Source of the DNA: Streptomyces sp. CB00455
GTDB lineage: Bacteria > Actinomycetota > Actinomycetes > Streptomycetales > Streptomycetaceae
Length of the DNA: 64,000 nucleotides
Direction of reading: 5' to 3'
Assembly: GCF_001905445.1 (NCBI RefSeq)
Contig: NZ_LIVQ01000007.1
Location: forward strand, 308,766-372,765
Each line of letters begins with the position of its first letter. The stretch's first letter is position 1. Both the position numbers and the translations under genes were made by a program. Below, one piece after another: positions 44,612-52,979 of this stretch. Under the pieces are notes generated by a model. The model saw only the letters and a list, made by a program, of their open reading frames with translations, was not told the DNA's origin and ran no database searches.

Positions 44612-45388
44612 CTACTTCAGCAGCTGGAAGCCGGGCTGCTGAGCCCATGCCCTGAGGAACTCCGCCGAACCGTACGCAGTGGGCCATGGATCGGTCACCA
44701 TTGCGATGATGCCGGAGAGGTCAGCCACGATGGGCACCTGGTCCTGCCTTAGTTCGGCGTTGACAACGCCGCCGATCACGTCCATGACGGCGGCAGTCAG
44801 AAGGGCCGTGGCGACGTGGTCGAGCGGACTGTTGGCCTGCCTGGTCGCCTTCGACCTCTTGCAGCAGGACGGCCAGGAGCTCCTCGCGCGCCCGTACGCC
44901 GAGCGGCGGGCCAGCGCGCGTACCAGATCCAGGGCGCCGGCGTCTTCCCCGCACAGCGGTACCGCCAGGCCGTCCGGGTACCGGGCCCACACCTCGGCGG
45001 CACACACGTTGAACGCCTTGATCACGTGCGCGTCTGGCGCCGCGTCCGCGATCACACGGGCGGCGGACGGGCCGCCGTCGGTGGTGAGCATGAGCCCGCC
45101 TGGCCCTGGCACGATCGGGTTCGAGCAGTCGATCACGGCCCGCCCCGCGAGTGTGTCGGCCAGCGGCGCGACCACGTCGAGCATCGCGGTGTGCGGAAGC
45201 GCGGCGAGCACCGCGTCCCCGTGTGCGGCGGCCTCGGCGAAAGTGCCCGCGCGGGCCCCGAGCCGGGCCGCGAGATCCGTCGCCTTGTCCGCGTCGCGCG
45301 CTGCGACCACAATGTCGTGCCCGGCCTTCGCCCAGCCCGTGCCGAGGGCCTCGGCCATGGCGCCCGCACCCATAATTCCGATCCGCAT
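44612..45388 (-). CDS. NAD(P)-binding protein, F420-NADP oxidoreductase-like
   Basis: A 258-residue Rossmann protein starting MRIGIMGAGAMAEALGTGWA with a GxGxMA dinucleotide loop, VVAARD after strand 2, LPHTAMLDVVAPLADTLAGR and IDCSNPIVPGPGG. It resembles NADPH-dependent F420 reductase-like or 6-phosphogluconate-type N-domains. The stretch RRSAYGRARSSWPSCCKRSK around residue 185 is unlike the family and could reflect a pair of compensating frameshifts. It is divergent from an HxlR regulator and the same type as the relic at 19033-19394. Confidence 0.75.
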   Translation of the reverse strand: MRIGIMGAGAMAEALGTGWAKAGHDIVVAARDADKATDLAARLGARAGTFAEAAAHGDAVLAALPHTAMLDVVAPLADTLAGRAVIDCSNPIVPGPGGLMLTTDGGPSAARVIADAAPDAHVIKAFNVCAAEVWARYPDGLAVPLCGEDAGALDLVRALARRSAYGRARSSWPSCCKRSKATRQANSPLDHVATALLTAAVMDVIGGVVNAELRQDQVPIVADLSGIIAMVTDPWPTAYGSAEFLRAWAQQPGFQLLK

Positions 45389-45446
45389 ATCGATCCCCTT
45401 TGCTTGACCTGCCTGTTCGTTCGAGTGAATCTAGGCCGGCCGAAAG

Positions 45447-45460
45447 GAACCGTTCGGTTC
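45447..45460. promoter_or_regulatory. Candidate HxlR operator
   Basis: Inverted repeat GAACC-GTTC-GGTTC in the 100-bp divergent region, 29 bp before the HxlR start. Short arms, so tentative. Confidence 0.4.
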
Positions 45461-45488
45461 TCGCCGGGGGACCATAATTGGGGGAGTG

Positions 45489-45857
45489 ATGGGGAGCAAC
45501 GGCGAGTATCTGGCGGACTGTCGGGCGCGTGTGGGCTTCGACCTGTTGACCAATCGGTGGAACAGCGTGGTCGTGTTCGCGCTCGTGGACGGCCCGATGC
45601 GGCCCGGGCGACTGCGCGCGGCCATCGGCGGGATCAGCGCCAAGGTACTCAATGAGACGGTGCGCCGCCTGGAGTACAACGGGCTCGTCACGCGGCGGGC
45701 CTACGCGGAGGCGCCCCCGCGCGTCGAGTACGAACTGACCGACCTGGGCCACAGCTTCATGGTCCCGATCCGCGCGATGGGCGCGTGGTCGGCGGAACAC
45801 GGCCCTCGCGTCCTGGAGGCCCAGGACCGCGCCGACGAGGCGTCAGCCACGGTGTAG
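45489..45857 (+). CDS. HxlR-family regulator
   Basis: A 122-residue winged-helix regulator: DLLTNRWNSVVVFALVDGPM, RPGRLRAAIGGISAKVLNET, VRRLEYNGLVTRRAYAEAPP and RVEYELTDLGHSF are the full HxlR signature. ATG 45489 follows GGGGGAG; GTG 45486 is an equal option. HxlR proteins sense redox or electrophilic signals and usually control a divergent oxidoreductase, here the NAD(P)-binding gene. The N-terminal Cys (YLADCRARVGFD) is where redox-sensing HxlR proteins carry theirs. Confidence 0.9.
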   Translation: MGSNGEYLADCRARVGFDLLTNRWNSVVVFALVDGPMRPGRLRAAIGGISAKVLNETVRRLEYNGLVTRRAYAEAPPRVEYELTDLGHSFMVPIRAMGAWSAEHGPRVLEAQDRADEASATV

Positions 45858-45923
45858 GCGTGTGGGCATGAGGCCAACCTGCCGGATCGTCCCGGCACCG
45901 GTTGCGGCAGGTTTCGACCCGTC

Positions 45924-46030
45924 GTGATCCATTTCTGCTCCGGGCGCCCCGCCCGTTTCACCCCCGTGCAGGTCGCCGAGGCCAAGGCGCTGGCCTGCCA
46001 CCGCCCGAACACCGCAACCCGGCGCTGCTG
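45924..46030 (+). pseudogene. IS630-type N-terminal fragment
   Basis: FCSGRPARFTPVQVAEAKAL then ACHRP fits the start of an IS630-type transposase. It breaks off within 35 codons. An open frame downstream to 46234 (TALREAMVTAITRAEPAVPR) is unassigned. Confidence 0.5.
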
Positions 46031-46337
46031 ACGGCCCTCCGCGAGGCCATGGTCACCGCCATCACCCGCGCCGAACCGGCGGTCCCTCGCGCGGAGACAG
46101 GCTCTGCCGCGGCGGCCCGCGCGCTGCGCGCCGCCCTCCCCGACGGTGCCGATGTCCTCAGCGACGCCGAGCAACACCTGCTGTGCGAGCGGCTCACCCG
46201 CCTGACAGCGGACGGTGGCACGCCGCAGGCCTGATCGCGCCTCAGAGGCCCGCACCCGCGACCCCGTGCTCAGTTCGGCGAACCGCGGCACCGCTCCCTA
46301 CCGCGGTGCCGGCCGCGAGCGGCTACCACCTCGCCCG

Positions 46338-46402
46338 ATGAAGGGCTTTCACTCCATGGGCGCAGCGCAGCGGTTTCTGTCTGCGTTCAGCGGTATCTCG
46401 CT
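46338..46402 (+). pseudogene. IS6-family transposase fragment
   Basis: KGFHSMGAAQRFLSAFSGIS matches the conserved C-terminal block of IS6/IS240 transposases (known pattern KGFRS-GAQRFLSAFSGIS). About 20 codons only. Confidence 0.7.
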
Positions 46403-46611
46403 CCACCGCGGTTCCAGCTCTTCGTCCAGCTCTCCCCGAGTCCAGCGACTCGGCTCAGCCGGCCCACGAGCGCTTCCGGCAGCGCTGTGCCGAGAGCCGG
46501 GTCATGCCGCCCCCGGTCACGCTGCCGCAGGTCTGAGGGCACCGCCCCGCCACCCGTTCGACGCGGTGTCGTTCCGCCATCCATGACCAGACGGCGAATG
46601 CCGGTCGTCGT

Positions 46612-47640
46612 TCACACCGTCGTCGGGAGGTAGGGACCGGGTCCTTTGAGGGTGTGTTGGATGGGGGCGGTCACTGTGTGACGGAGGCCGGGGAGGGTCG
46701 CGACCGACTCGGTGAGGTAGCGGTAGAAGAGCTGGGCGGTCGCCACGTCGATGCTGGCGTAGAGGTTCGCCGTGCCCGTCGTGGCGGTGGCGTAGGCGAC
46801 TTCGGGGTGTGCGGCGAGTGCCGCTCCCGCCTCGGCGAGGCGGGACGGGTCGATCTCCAGCCACAGGGCGGCCCGGAAGTCCTGCTGGAGGATGTCCGGG
46901 TGGTACTCGATGTCGAAGTACAGGGCGCCGGCCGATCGGAGTTCGGTGATGCGCCGGCGCACGGTGGAGGGGGACAGACCGACCACGGCAGCCAGGTCCG
47001 CCGTTGCGGCCCTCCCGTCCCGGGCCAGCAGGTCGAGTAGTTGCCGGTCGCTGTCGTCCAGGGGCACCGGCGGGGTGGCGTCCGTGGCCCGGCCCGGTGT
47101 GTCAGGGGGCGTGAGCGCCGCGACCTGTGCGGCCGTCAGCGGGCCGCGCTTGTTGATCGGGCCGAGGTCGCGGCCGAAGAAGACGTGCAGTGAGCAGTGT
47201 GCGGACAGGTCCACCACTTGTGGTGTGCGCGGCAGCTTCTGTAGGAGCGGGGACTCCTTTGGCCCGGCGCTGCGGGTGCGTACCGAGCAGGAGATCTCGG
47301 TGCCGCCCGAATCCACGTTGACCCAGGTGGTGTCCGTGCGCCGTGCCATCGCCTTCCCGAGGGGGGACGCGGCATCCGGCGTGCACCGTACGCGCACGAG
47401 CCAGACAGAGTCCCCCAACCGTAGGGGATCGGTCAGGCCGAGGACCCGGAGCTTCCCGGCGGACCGCAGCCGTGCCCAGCGGCGCGCAGCGGTCTGGTCC
47501 GAGATTCCGAGGACGTCGGCGATCTCCCGGAACGAGGCCCGCCCGTTGATCTGCAGCGCGTGCACGAGCTCCATGTCTTCTTCCGACAGACTGCGGTACT
47601 CATGACTCGGGGTGTCGAGATAGGTCGCCATGAGGCTCAT
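46612..47640 (-). CDS. Lrp/AsnC-family regulator with two HTH-RAM halves
   Basis: A 342-residue regulator made of two Lrp units. First: LVHALQINGRASFREIADVL then GISDQTAARRWARLRSAGKL. Second: DDSDRQLLDLLARDGRAATA then VVGLSPSTVRRRITELRSAG, each followed by a ligand-binding RAM-like half (for example WLEIDPSRLAEAGAALAAHP). This double architecture is frequent in actinomycetes. Start 47640 or 47631. The divergently oriented neighbour is a truncated DHA2 exporter gene, its likely former target. Confidence 0.88.
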   Translation of the reverse strand: MSLMATYLDTPSHEYRSLSEEDMELVHALQINGRASFREIADVLGISDQTAARRWARLRSAGKLRVLGLTDPLRLGDSVWLVRVRCTPDAASPLGKAMARRTDTTWVNVDSGGTEISCSVRTRSAGPKESPLLQKLPRTPQVVDLSAHCSLHVFFGRDLGPINKRGPLTAAQVAALTPPDTPGRATDATPPVPLDDSDRQLLDLLARDGRAATADLAAVVGLSPSTVRRRITELRSAGALYFDIEYHPDILQQDFRAALWLEIDPSRLAEAGAALAAHPEVAYATATTGTANLYASIDVATAQLFYRYLTESVATLPGLRHTVTAPIQHTLKGPGPYLPTTV

Positions 47641-47814
47641 TCTGTCGGATCCGCGCACAACAAGCATTCTGGCTCACGATATCGCCTGTGGGGGCTCGAA
47701 GCTGTTTCGCGTGATCACCCGCCGGCCGGCTCGGCCCGCCGCAGTTCGCTCCGGCCCGATCACGGTCGGGACTCGGTCCCGGAACACCTGCTCAATCCGA
47801 ACGGAGAGTTCGAC

Positions 47815-48750
47815 ATGCGCAAATGGTGGCCCCTGACGGCGGTCTGCTTGGGCGCCTTCATCCTGCTGGTGAATGTGACGATCGTGAACGTCGCACTGCC
47901 CAGCATGGCTGCCGACCTCGGCGCTTCCTTCACCTCTCTGCAATGGGTGATCGACGGCTATGCCCTGGCGCTCGCCGCCCTGCTGCTGGCCTCGGGTTCC
48001 CTCGCGGACCGCTTCGGCCAACGGCGTTCCCACGTCTGCGGTCTGGGCGTCTTCGGCCTGGCCTCTTTGGCGTGCGGCCTCGCCCCCGACGCGGAGGTCC
48101 TGGTCGCAGCCCGCGTGGTGCAGGGCGTCGGCGGCGCCGCGATGTTCGCCACCGCTCCCGCCCTGCTGCTCACTTCCTACCAGGGCAGGGACCGGGGTAC
48201 GGCCTTCGGCGTGTGGGGCGCGGCCAACGGAGCCGCCGCAGCCGCGGGACCTCTGCTCGGCGGGCTGCTCACCGAGCACTTCAGCTGGCCGACCATCTTC
48301 TGGGTCGCCGTTCCGATCGGCGCTGTGGCCATCGCCACGACGCTGCGGGTGGTGCGTGCCGACCGACCCTCCTACCAGCTCGTCGGGAGCTCCGGCTACG
48401 GTGTGCGGCTCGGCGGGACCCGGGCCCGCGTCGACATCCCCGGTGCGACGGCCTTCACCAGCGCCGCGGCCACACTCACCTGGGGGCTCATCCGTGGCGG
48501 GGAGGTGGGCTGGGCCTCGGTCGAGACCCTGACAACCTTCGCCGTCACCGCCTCGGCTCTCATCGCGTTCGTGGTGATCGAGCACCGTACGGCGCGACGC
48601 GGGGGCGTCCCGATGATGGACCTCGCCCTGCTGCGCCGCCCCTCGTTCGCGGCCTTGATGAGCGGTGCGCTGCTGCTGCAGGGCGGCGCCTTCGGCTGCC
48701 TGGTGCTGGTCTGCCTGTGGCTGGAGGTGGGCACGGCGCAGCAAAGCTAG
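47815..48750 (+). pseudogene. DHA2-type MFS exporter, 3' truncated
   Basis: ATG 47815 begins MRKWWPLTAVCLGAFILLVN, with VTIVNVALPSMAADLGAS, the WVIDGYALALAALLL motif and LADRFGQRRSHVCGLGVFGL of 14-helix drug exporters. Homology stops at VLVCLWLEVG (residue about 305 of a normal 450-500) and the frame ends TAQQS. The last six helices are missing, probably through a deletion ending near 48745. Confidence 0.85.
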
Positions 48751-48858
48751 AGCCCGTCTCCGCGAGCCGCCCACGCGGCCGAACCGCCGACGGCTGCACC
48801 GCACATCCGGCCCCCCTCCGCCGGCATGCGTTTCACCGAACACTTCAGGAGTCTCATC

Positions 48859-49620
48859 ATGTCCACCGATGTAACAGCCACTGCCGACGCCTTCCCCACC
48901 ACCGCACCGCGCCCCTCGTTTCTCCTGGTCCACGGGGCCTGGCACCGGTCAGAGTGCTGGGACCTCCTGCGGACGGCCCTTGCGGCCGACGGCTGGACGG
49001 CCCGGACGGTGGACCTGCCCAGTGCCGGACCGCAGCGCACACCCGCCGCCGGGATGTACGACGACGCCGATGCGATAGCCGGTCATCTTCGGCAGGCAGA
49101 CGGTCCGGTGATCGTCGTCGGCCATTCCTACGGCGGCCTCCCGGTTACCCAGGCCGCCGCCGGCCTTCCTGCCGCCGCTCACCTCGTCTACCTGGCGGCG
49201 TATCTGCTCGAGGAGGGAGAGTCCCTGCTCAGCGTGCACGGTCACGGCGGTGACGCGGCCGAGGATCTGCGCGGCACAGCCCCCGTCGTCTTCGACGACC
49301 CCCGCACCGCGCTGTTCGGGGACCTGCCCGACGGGCAGGCCGAGGACGCCGTCAACCGGCTCGTCACGCAGAGCCTGCGCTCCTTCCAGCAACGGGTGAC
49401 GCGGGCGGCCTGGCGGACGGTGCCCTCCACCTATGTGCTCTGCGAGGACGACAGGGCACTCCCGCCCGCATTGCAGGAGCGGATGTCCACCCGCGCCACA
49501 CAGGTTGAGCGCCTGAACACCGGCCACTCCCCATTCCTGTCCGCGCCCACCGAACTGGCCGCGCTCCTGGGCCGGATCGGCTCCAAGGTGGTCACCTCCA
49601 TGTCGTCCCGCAAGGGCTGA
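48859..49620 (+). CDS. Alpha/beta hydrolase (EstC/salicylate-esterase-like)
   Basis: A 253-residue serine hydrolase. FLLVHGAWHRSECWDLL is the oxyanion-hole HG region, VVGHSYGGLPVTQAA has the nucleophile Ser90, and NTGHSPFLSAPTELA carries the catalytic His. ATG 48859 is preceded by AGGAG. It resembles small esterases of the MenH/methylesterase-type family common in Streptomyces. It may once have been co-transcribed with the truncated exporter. Substrate unknown. Confidence 0.88.
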   Translation: MSTDVTATADAFPTTAPRPSFLLVHGAWHRSECWDLLRTALAADGWTARTVDLPSAGPQRTPAAGMYDDADAIAGHLRQADGPVIVVGHSYGGLPVTQAAAGLPAAAHLVYLAAYLLEEGESLLSVHGHGGDAAEDLRGTAPVVFDDPRTALFGDLPDGQAEDAVNRLVTQSLRSFQQRVTRAAWRTVPSTYVLCEDDRALPPALQERMSTRATQVERLNTGHSPFLSAPTELAALLGRIGSKVVTSMSSRKG

Positions 49621-49918
49621 ACGGCCCCACAACCCCGAGGCAGCGCGCGGGCACAGCGGCACGCCGCTGCGCCCGTGGTGCGCGGCACCCGTCCATACCC
49701 GGTGGTGCCCGCACGTGCGTCACCTCAGCACCCGCCGCTGACCTGCGTCTGGTTGCCGGCCGGTGATGAGGCTTCGCGAAATCGCGACAGCCGATCTTCG
49801 CCTCAGTTCGTCCGCTGGTAGATCGAGTGGGGAGGGTGCGGAACGAAAAGCGCGCCCTGCCGGTGCTGGTGCGGAAAAGCCGTTGCCCTGGGACGTGTTG
49901 GGGCTGATAGACAGGGAT
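49621..49918. other. No gene recognised
   Basis: Intergenic; presumably carries the promoter of the following SnoaL-like relic. Confidence 0.5.
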
Positions 49919-50399
49919 ATGGACGACAAGGTCATGCGCTCGGCCGAGCGGATGCTCGCGGAACGCGCCTGCGAACGCATCATTGCGGACTTCGTCCACC
50001 GCCTTGATCTCGGCCACCCGAGTTCGGTGGCCGAGCTGTTCACGCCCGATGGTGTCTGGCACTGGCCTTCCGGGAACCGGCGCATCGAGGGGCGCGAGGC
50101 TCTGCGCGCCTGTTTCGCCTCTCGCCCGGCGGACAGGCTGTCGCGTCGTCTGATGACGAACATCCTGGTCACGGTGGAGTCCGAGGCGACAGCGCGGGCC
50201 GTCTCGTATCTGACGACATACCGGGTCGATGGCTAGTCAGGTGGAATGGTCAAGCCCAGGCTCCCGGCGAACGTCGGTCACTACGAGGACGTCTTCCGGA
50301 AGATCGGACGGCACATGGTTCCGCGCCAGCCGCACTGTCTTCCTCCCCTTCGGCGGCGGAACGGAACGGCTCCCCGTGGCGGATGCATCATCCGCTTGA
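49919..50399 (+). pseudogene. SnoaL/NTF2-like protein with amber codon and frameshift
   Basis: ERACERIIADFVHRLDLGHP then VAELFTPDGVWHWPSGNRRI is a SnoaL-like opening. TAG at 50234 stands where Tyr is expected after YRVDG; the same frame continues SGGMVKPRLPANVGHYEDVF, then a frameshift near 50307 gives GTWFRASRTVFLPFGGGTER and a normal end. Confidence 0.8.
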
Positions 50400-50518
50400 C
50401 GACACCGTTTTGCGGACCGGCGACCGTCAGGCCCTCGTCTCGCCCGAGCCGCGGCAGCCCGCGGGCATGAGCAACGGTGAATCTGGGCGCCTCCTGCGCG
50501 GGCCGCGAGGAATCTGGA

Positions 50519-51097
50519 TCATGGGAGGGGGTGTTCTTCGCCCGCGTCGAGGAGGTCGGTCACGAGCCGACGGGCGTACGCGGCGTCGAGTCCGGCCGGG
50601 CGGAAGAGGATGCGGTACATCATGGGGGCGACCACGCGGTCCATCGCCGTCTCGACGTCGGGAGTGTTCTCCTCGCGGCCGATCGCGCGAGCGAGCATGA
50701 CGTCGATCTGTTCGGCCGCGTAGGCCGAGCACTGACCGGCGTTGCTGCCGTCCGGGTCGCCGAGCAGAGCGTCACGGATGTAGGCGCGGCCGGAGGGGGA
50801 CGACATCTCGTCGAGGAACTGTTCGGCCCAGGCCGTCAGGTCGGACAGCAGGTCACCGTGGTCCTCCGGCGCAGTGTCGGGCCGCAGGCGCTCCACCGCG
50901 ACGTCCGACAGCAGCTCCTGAAGGTCGCCCCAGCGGCGGTAGATCGTCGAGGGGGTGACTCCGGCGCGCTGGGCGACCAGCGGGACGGTCACCGCGTCGC
51001 GGCCCCGCTCCGACAGGATGTCGCGGACAGCGGTGTGCACCGAAGCCTGGACCCGTGCACTGCGCCCGCCGGGGCGCACCATCGGCTTACGACTCAT
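50519..51097 (-). CDS. TetR-family regulator of amidase/MFS module
   Basis: A 192-residue repressor: RVQASVHTAVRDILSERGRD, VPLVAQRAGVTPSTIYRRWG as the HTH and a ligand domain with MSSPSGRAYIRDALLGD (TetR_C_11-like). It is upstream of the amidase gene on the same strand side of the module. Its promoter region (TTGCGTTTA near 51120) contains a half-site like the big inverted repeat at 52909-52953, which supports autoregulation and control of both divergent units. Confidence 0.88.
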   Translation of the reverse strand: MSRKPMVRPGGRSARVQASVHTAVRDILSERGRDAVTVPLVAQRAGVTPSTIYRRWGDLQELLSDVAVERLRPDTAPEDHGDLLSDLTAWAEQFLDEMSSPSGRAYIRDALLGDPDGSNAGQCSAYAAEQIDVMLARAIGREENTPDVETAMDRVVAPMMYRILFRPAGLDAAYARRLVTDLLDAGEEHPLP

Positions 51098-51263
51098 GAC
51101 TCCACCTTAAAGCACGGTTATTGCGTTTAGGCGGAGTGTGTCGGCTCGACGGCCGCGCCAGAGCTCCCTCGCCGGTTTCCTCGCTGCGGGCACCCGGTCC
51201 TGATCCCGACCGGAGCCGAACGGCATAGGGCCGGTCCGGAACCGCCCGGCCCGCAGGCCGCTC

Positions 51264-52655
51264 TCAGGCGGCCGGCGCGAGCGACCGGGCGGGCTGCGTC
51301 CGCTCGTAGGCGTGGCCCACCTGCAGCAGCTGCCGCTCGCCGAAGGGTCGCCCGAGCAGCTGCATGCCGATCGGCATGCCTGCCGTGTCGTGGCCCACCG
51401 GGACGGACAGGGCGGGCACTCCGGTGATGTTGGCCGGGGAGGACAGACGCACGTAGGCGTCGGAGACGGCCTCGGTCGAGCCGTCGGACCAGGTGACGCT
51501 CTCCTGGCCGGTCTTCACCGCGGTCGTCGGGACCGCCGGGGCGGCGATCACGTCGACCTTCTCCAGAATGCGGGCCCATTCTTCCTGCATGAGCGTCCGG
51601 GAGCGCTGGGCACGCAGATAGTCGCCCGCGCCCATCAGCTCACCGGCCTCCAGGAGGATGCGGACGTCCGCCCCGTACAGCTCGGGGACGGTACGCAGCG
51701 TGCCCTCGTGGTAGGCGGTGGCCTCCGGAACCATCAGCCCCCACTGCGTGGCCTGGATGTACCGGGTCATCGGGATGTCGATCTCGACGAGATGGGCGCC
51801 GAGCATCTCCAGCTGCGCGATGCCCCGGCGGACGGCGGTCTCCACCTCCGCGTCGACATGGTCGAAGTAGTAGTTGCGCGGTACCCCGACGCGCACGCCC
51901 GCCAGGTCCGGCTCCCGTTCCGGCCGGTGGTCGACGGCGGGGGCGTCCAGCGAGGCGGGGTCACGCGGGTCGTGCCCGGCGAGGACGTTCAGGACCAGGG
52001 CCGCGTCCTCGACGGTGCGGGTGACCGGGCCGACGTGGTCCAGCGACCAGGACAGCGATGTGACGCCGTGGCGCGGCACCAGCCCGTAGGTCGGCTTGAG
52101 GCCGACGACCCCGTTCAGCGCGGCGGGAACCCGGATCGACCCGCCGGTGTCAGTGCCGAGGGCGAAGGTCGCCGCCCCGGCCGCCACCGCGACGGCGGAC
52201 CCGCCGCTGGAGCCTCCCGCGACCCGGCCGCGGTCCCAGGCGTTGGCGGTCTGCGGGGTGGTCAGGCCGTAGGCGAACTCGTGGGTGTGGGTCTTGCCGA
52301 CCAGGACGGAGCCTGCGACCCGCAGCCGGGCGGCGACCGTGCTGTCGGCGGCGGCGCGGTGGCCGGCCCGGACCCGGGAACTGGCGCTGGTGGGCGAACC
52401 GGCGACGTCGATCAGGTCCTTGAGCCCGGCCGGGACGCCGTGCAGCGGCCCCCGGAACATGCCGCGGGCCGCCTCCCGCTCGGCCTCCCGCGCCGCGCCG
52501 CGGGCCTGCTCAGCGGTGACCGCGACGTACGCCTCGACGTGCGGGTCCACCTGGTCGATGCGTTCGAGGACCGAGTCCACCAGCTCGACGGGGGACAGCC
52601 GGCGGGCCCGGATCTGCTGCGCGGCGTCGGCGAGGGTCAGCTCATACGGCTGCAT
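51264..52655 (-). CDS. Amidase, AtzE/GatA type
   Basis: A 463-residue amidase-signature enzyme with the Ser-cisSer-Lys triad: Lys79 in GLKDLIDV, GGSSGGSAVAVAAG (Ser149/150) and TDTGGSIRVPA (Ser173). It starts MQPYELTLADAAQQIRARRL as GatA/AtzE proteins do; GAAAGGAGA precedes ATG 52655. A small AtzG-like gene overlaps its start by 14 bp, as in the AtzE-AtzG carboxybiuret hydrolase pair, so a heteromeric hydrolase of a small amide, ureide or carbamate is likely. Substrate not deducible. Confidence 0.9.
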   Translation of the reverse strand: MQPYELTLADAAQQIRARRLSPVELVDSVLERIDQVDPHVEAYVAVTAEQARGAAREAEREAARGMFRGPLHGVPAGLKDLIDVAGSPTSASSRVRAGHRAAADSTVAARLRVAGSVLVGKTHTHEFAYGLTTPQTANAWDRGRVAGGSSGGSAVAVAAGAATFALGTDTGGSIRVPAALNGVVGLKPTYGLVPRHGVTSLSWSLDHVGPVTRTVEDAALVLNVLAGHDPRDPASLDAPAVDHRPEREPDLAGVRVGVPRNYYFDHVDAEVETAVRRGIAQLEMLGAHLVEIDIPMTRYIQATQWGLMVPEATAYHEGTLRTVPELYGADVRILLEAGELMGAGDYLRAQRSRTLMQEEWARILEKVDVIAAPAVPTTAVKTGQESVTWSDGSTEAVSDAYVRLSSPANITGVPALSVPVGHDTAGMPIGMQLLGRPFGERQLLQVGHAYERTQPARSLAPAA

Positions 52656-52851
52656 CGTGCTTCTCCTTTCCGGCGCGGTAGGCGCCGGCGGGCGGGGTGT
52701 CCCCGAAGTCCAGCTCACGCAGGACCGAGACGACGGAGTGGATGTGGTCGGCGGTGGCGGCGACCGCGGCGTGGCGGTCATCGGGCAGCGGAAGTCCGGC
52801 ACGGGCGGCCCAGCGGGCGGCCTCGGGCGGCGTGAGTTCAACGGAGGGCAC
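52642..52851 (-). CDS. AtzG-like/DUF4089 amidase partner
   Basis: A 69-residue helical protein from GTG 52851, which has AGGAG six bases upstream; the upstream in-frame ATG 52905 overlaps the operator and is less likely. LTPPEAARWAARAGLPLPDD then VAATADHIHSVVSVLRELDF resembles DUF4089/AtzG, a GatC-like partner that stabilises AtzE-type amidases. The 14-bp overlap with the amidase gene indicates coupled translation. Confidence 0.8.
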   Translation of the reverse strand: MPSVELTPPEAARWAARAGLPLPDDRHAAVAATADHIHSVVSVLRELDFGDTPPAGAYRAGKEKHDAAV

Positions 52852-52908
52852 GGGTTTCTCCTGATCAGGGGGCGTGGCAACGAAGTCCCCCGCACTAAAA
52901 GCCAACGG

Positions 52909-52953
52909 TTTGCGTTAACCCGACCGTAGGTCCTACTGTCGGGTTAACGCAAA
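52909..52953. promoter_or_regulatory. 16-bp perfect inverted repeat operator
   Basis: TTTGCGTTAACCCGAC (52909-52924) and GTCGGGTTAACGCAAA (52938-52953) flank 13 bases in the divergent promoter between the AtzG-amidase and MFS-MBL units. Each arm holds a GTTAAC core, so two repressor dimers may bind. A single half-site-like TTGCGTTTA precedes the TetR gene. Confidence 0.8.
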
Positions 52954-52979
52954 TTCATTGCCTTTACGGAAGGAGTCCC

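Noticed and set aside
45447..45480. Riboswitch-like leader
   Set aside because: Only a short inverted repeat is visible, better explained as an HxlR operator.
48859..49620. Haloalkane dehalogenase or lipase for the alpha/beta hydrolase
   Set aside because: The motif set GAWH, GHSYGG and NTGHSPF fits the small esterase group better; no cap domain is visible.
51312..52835. 507-codon plus-strand frame over the amidase
   Set aside because: The amidase catalytic motifs are on the minus strand, and no domain is seen on the plus strand.
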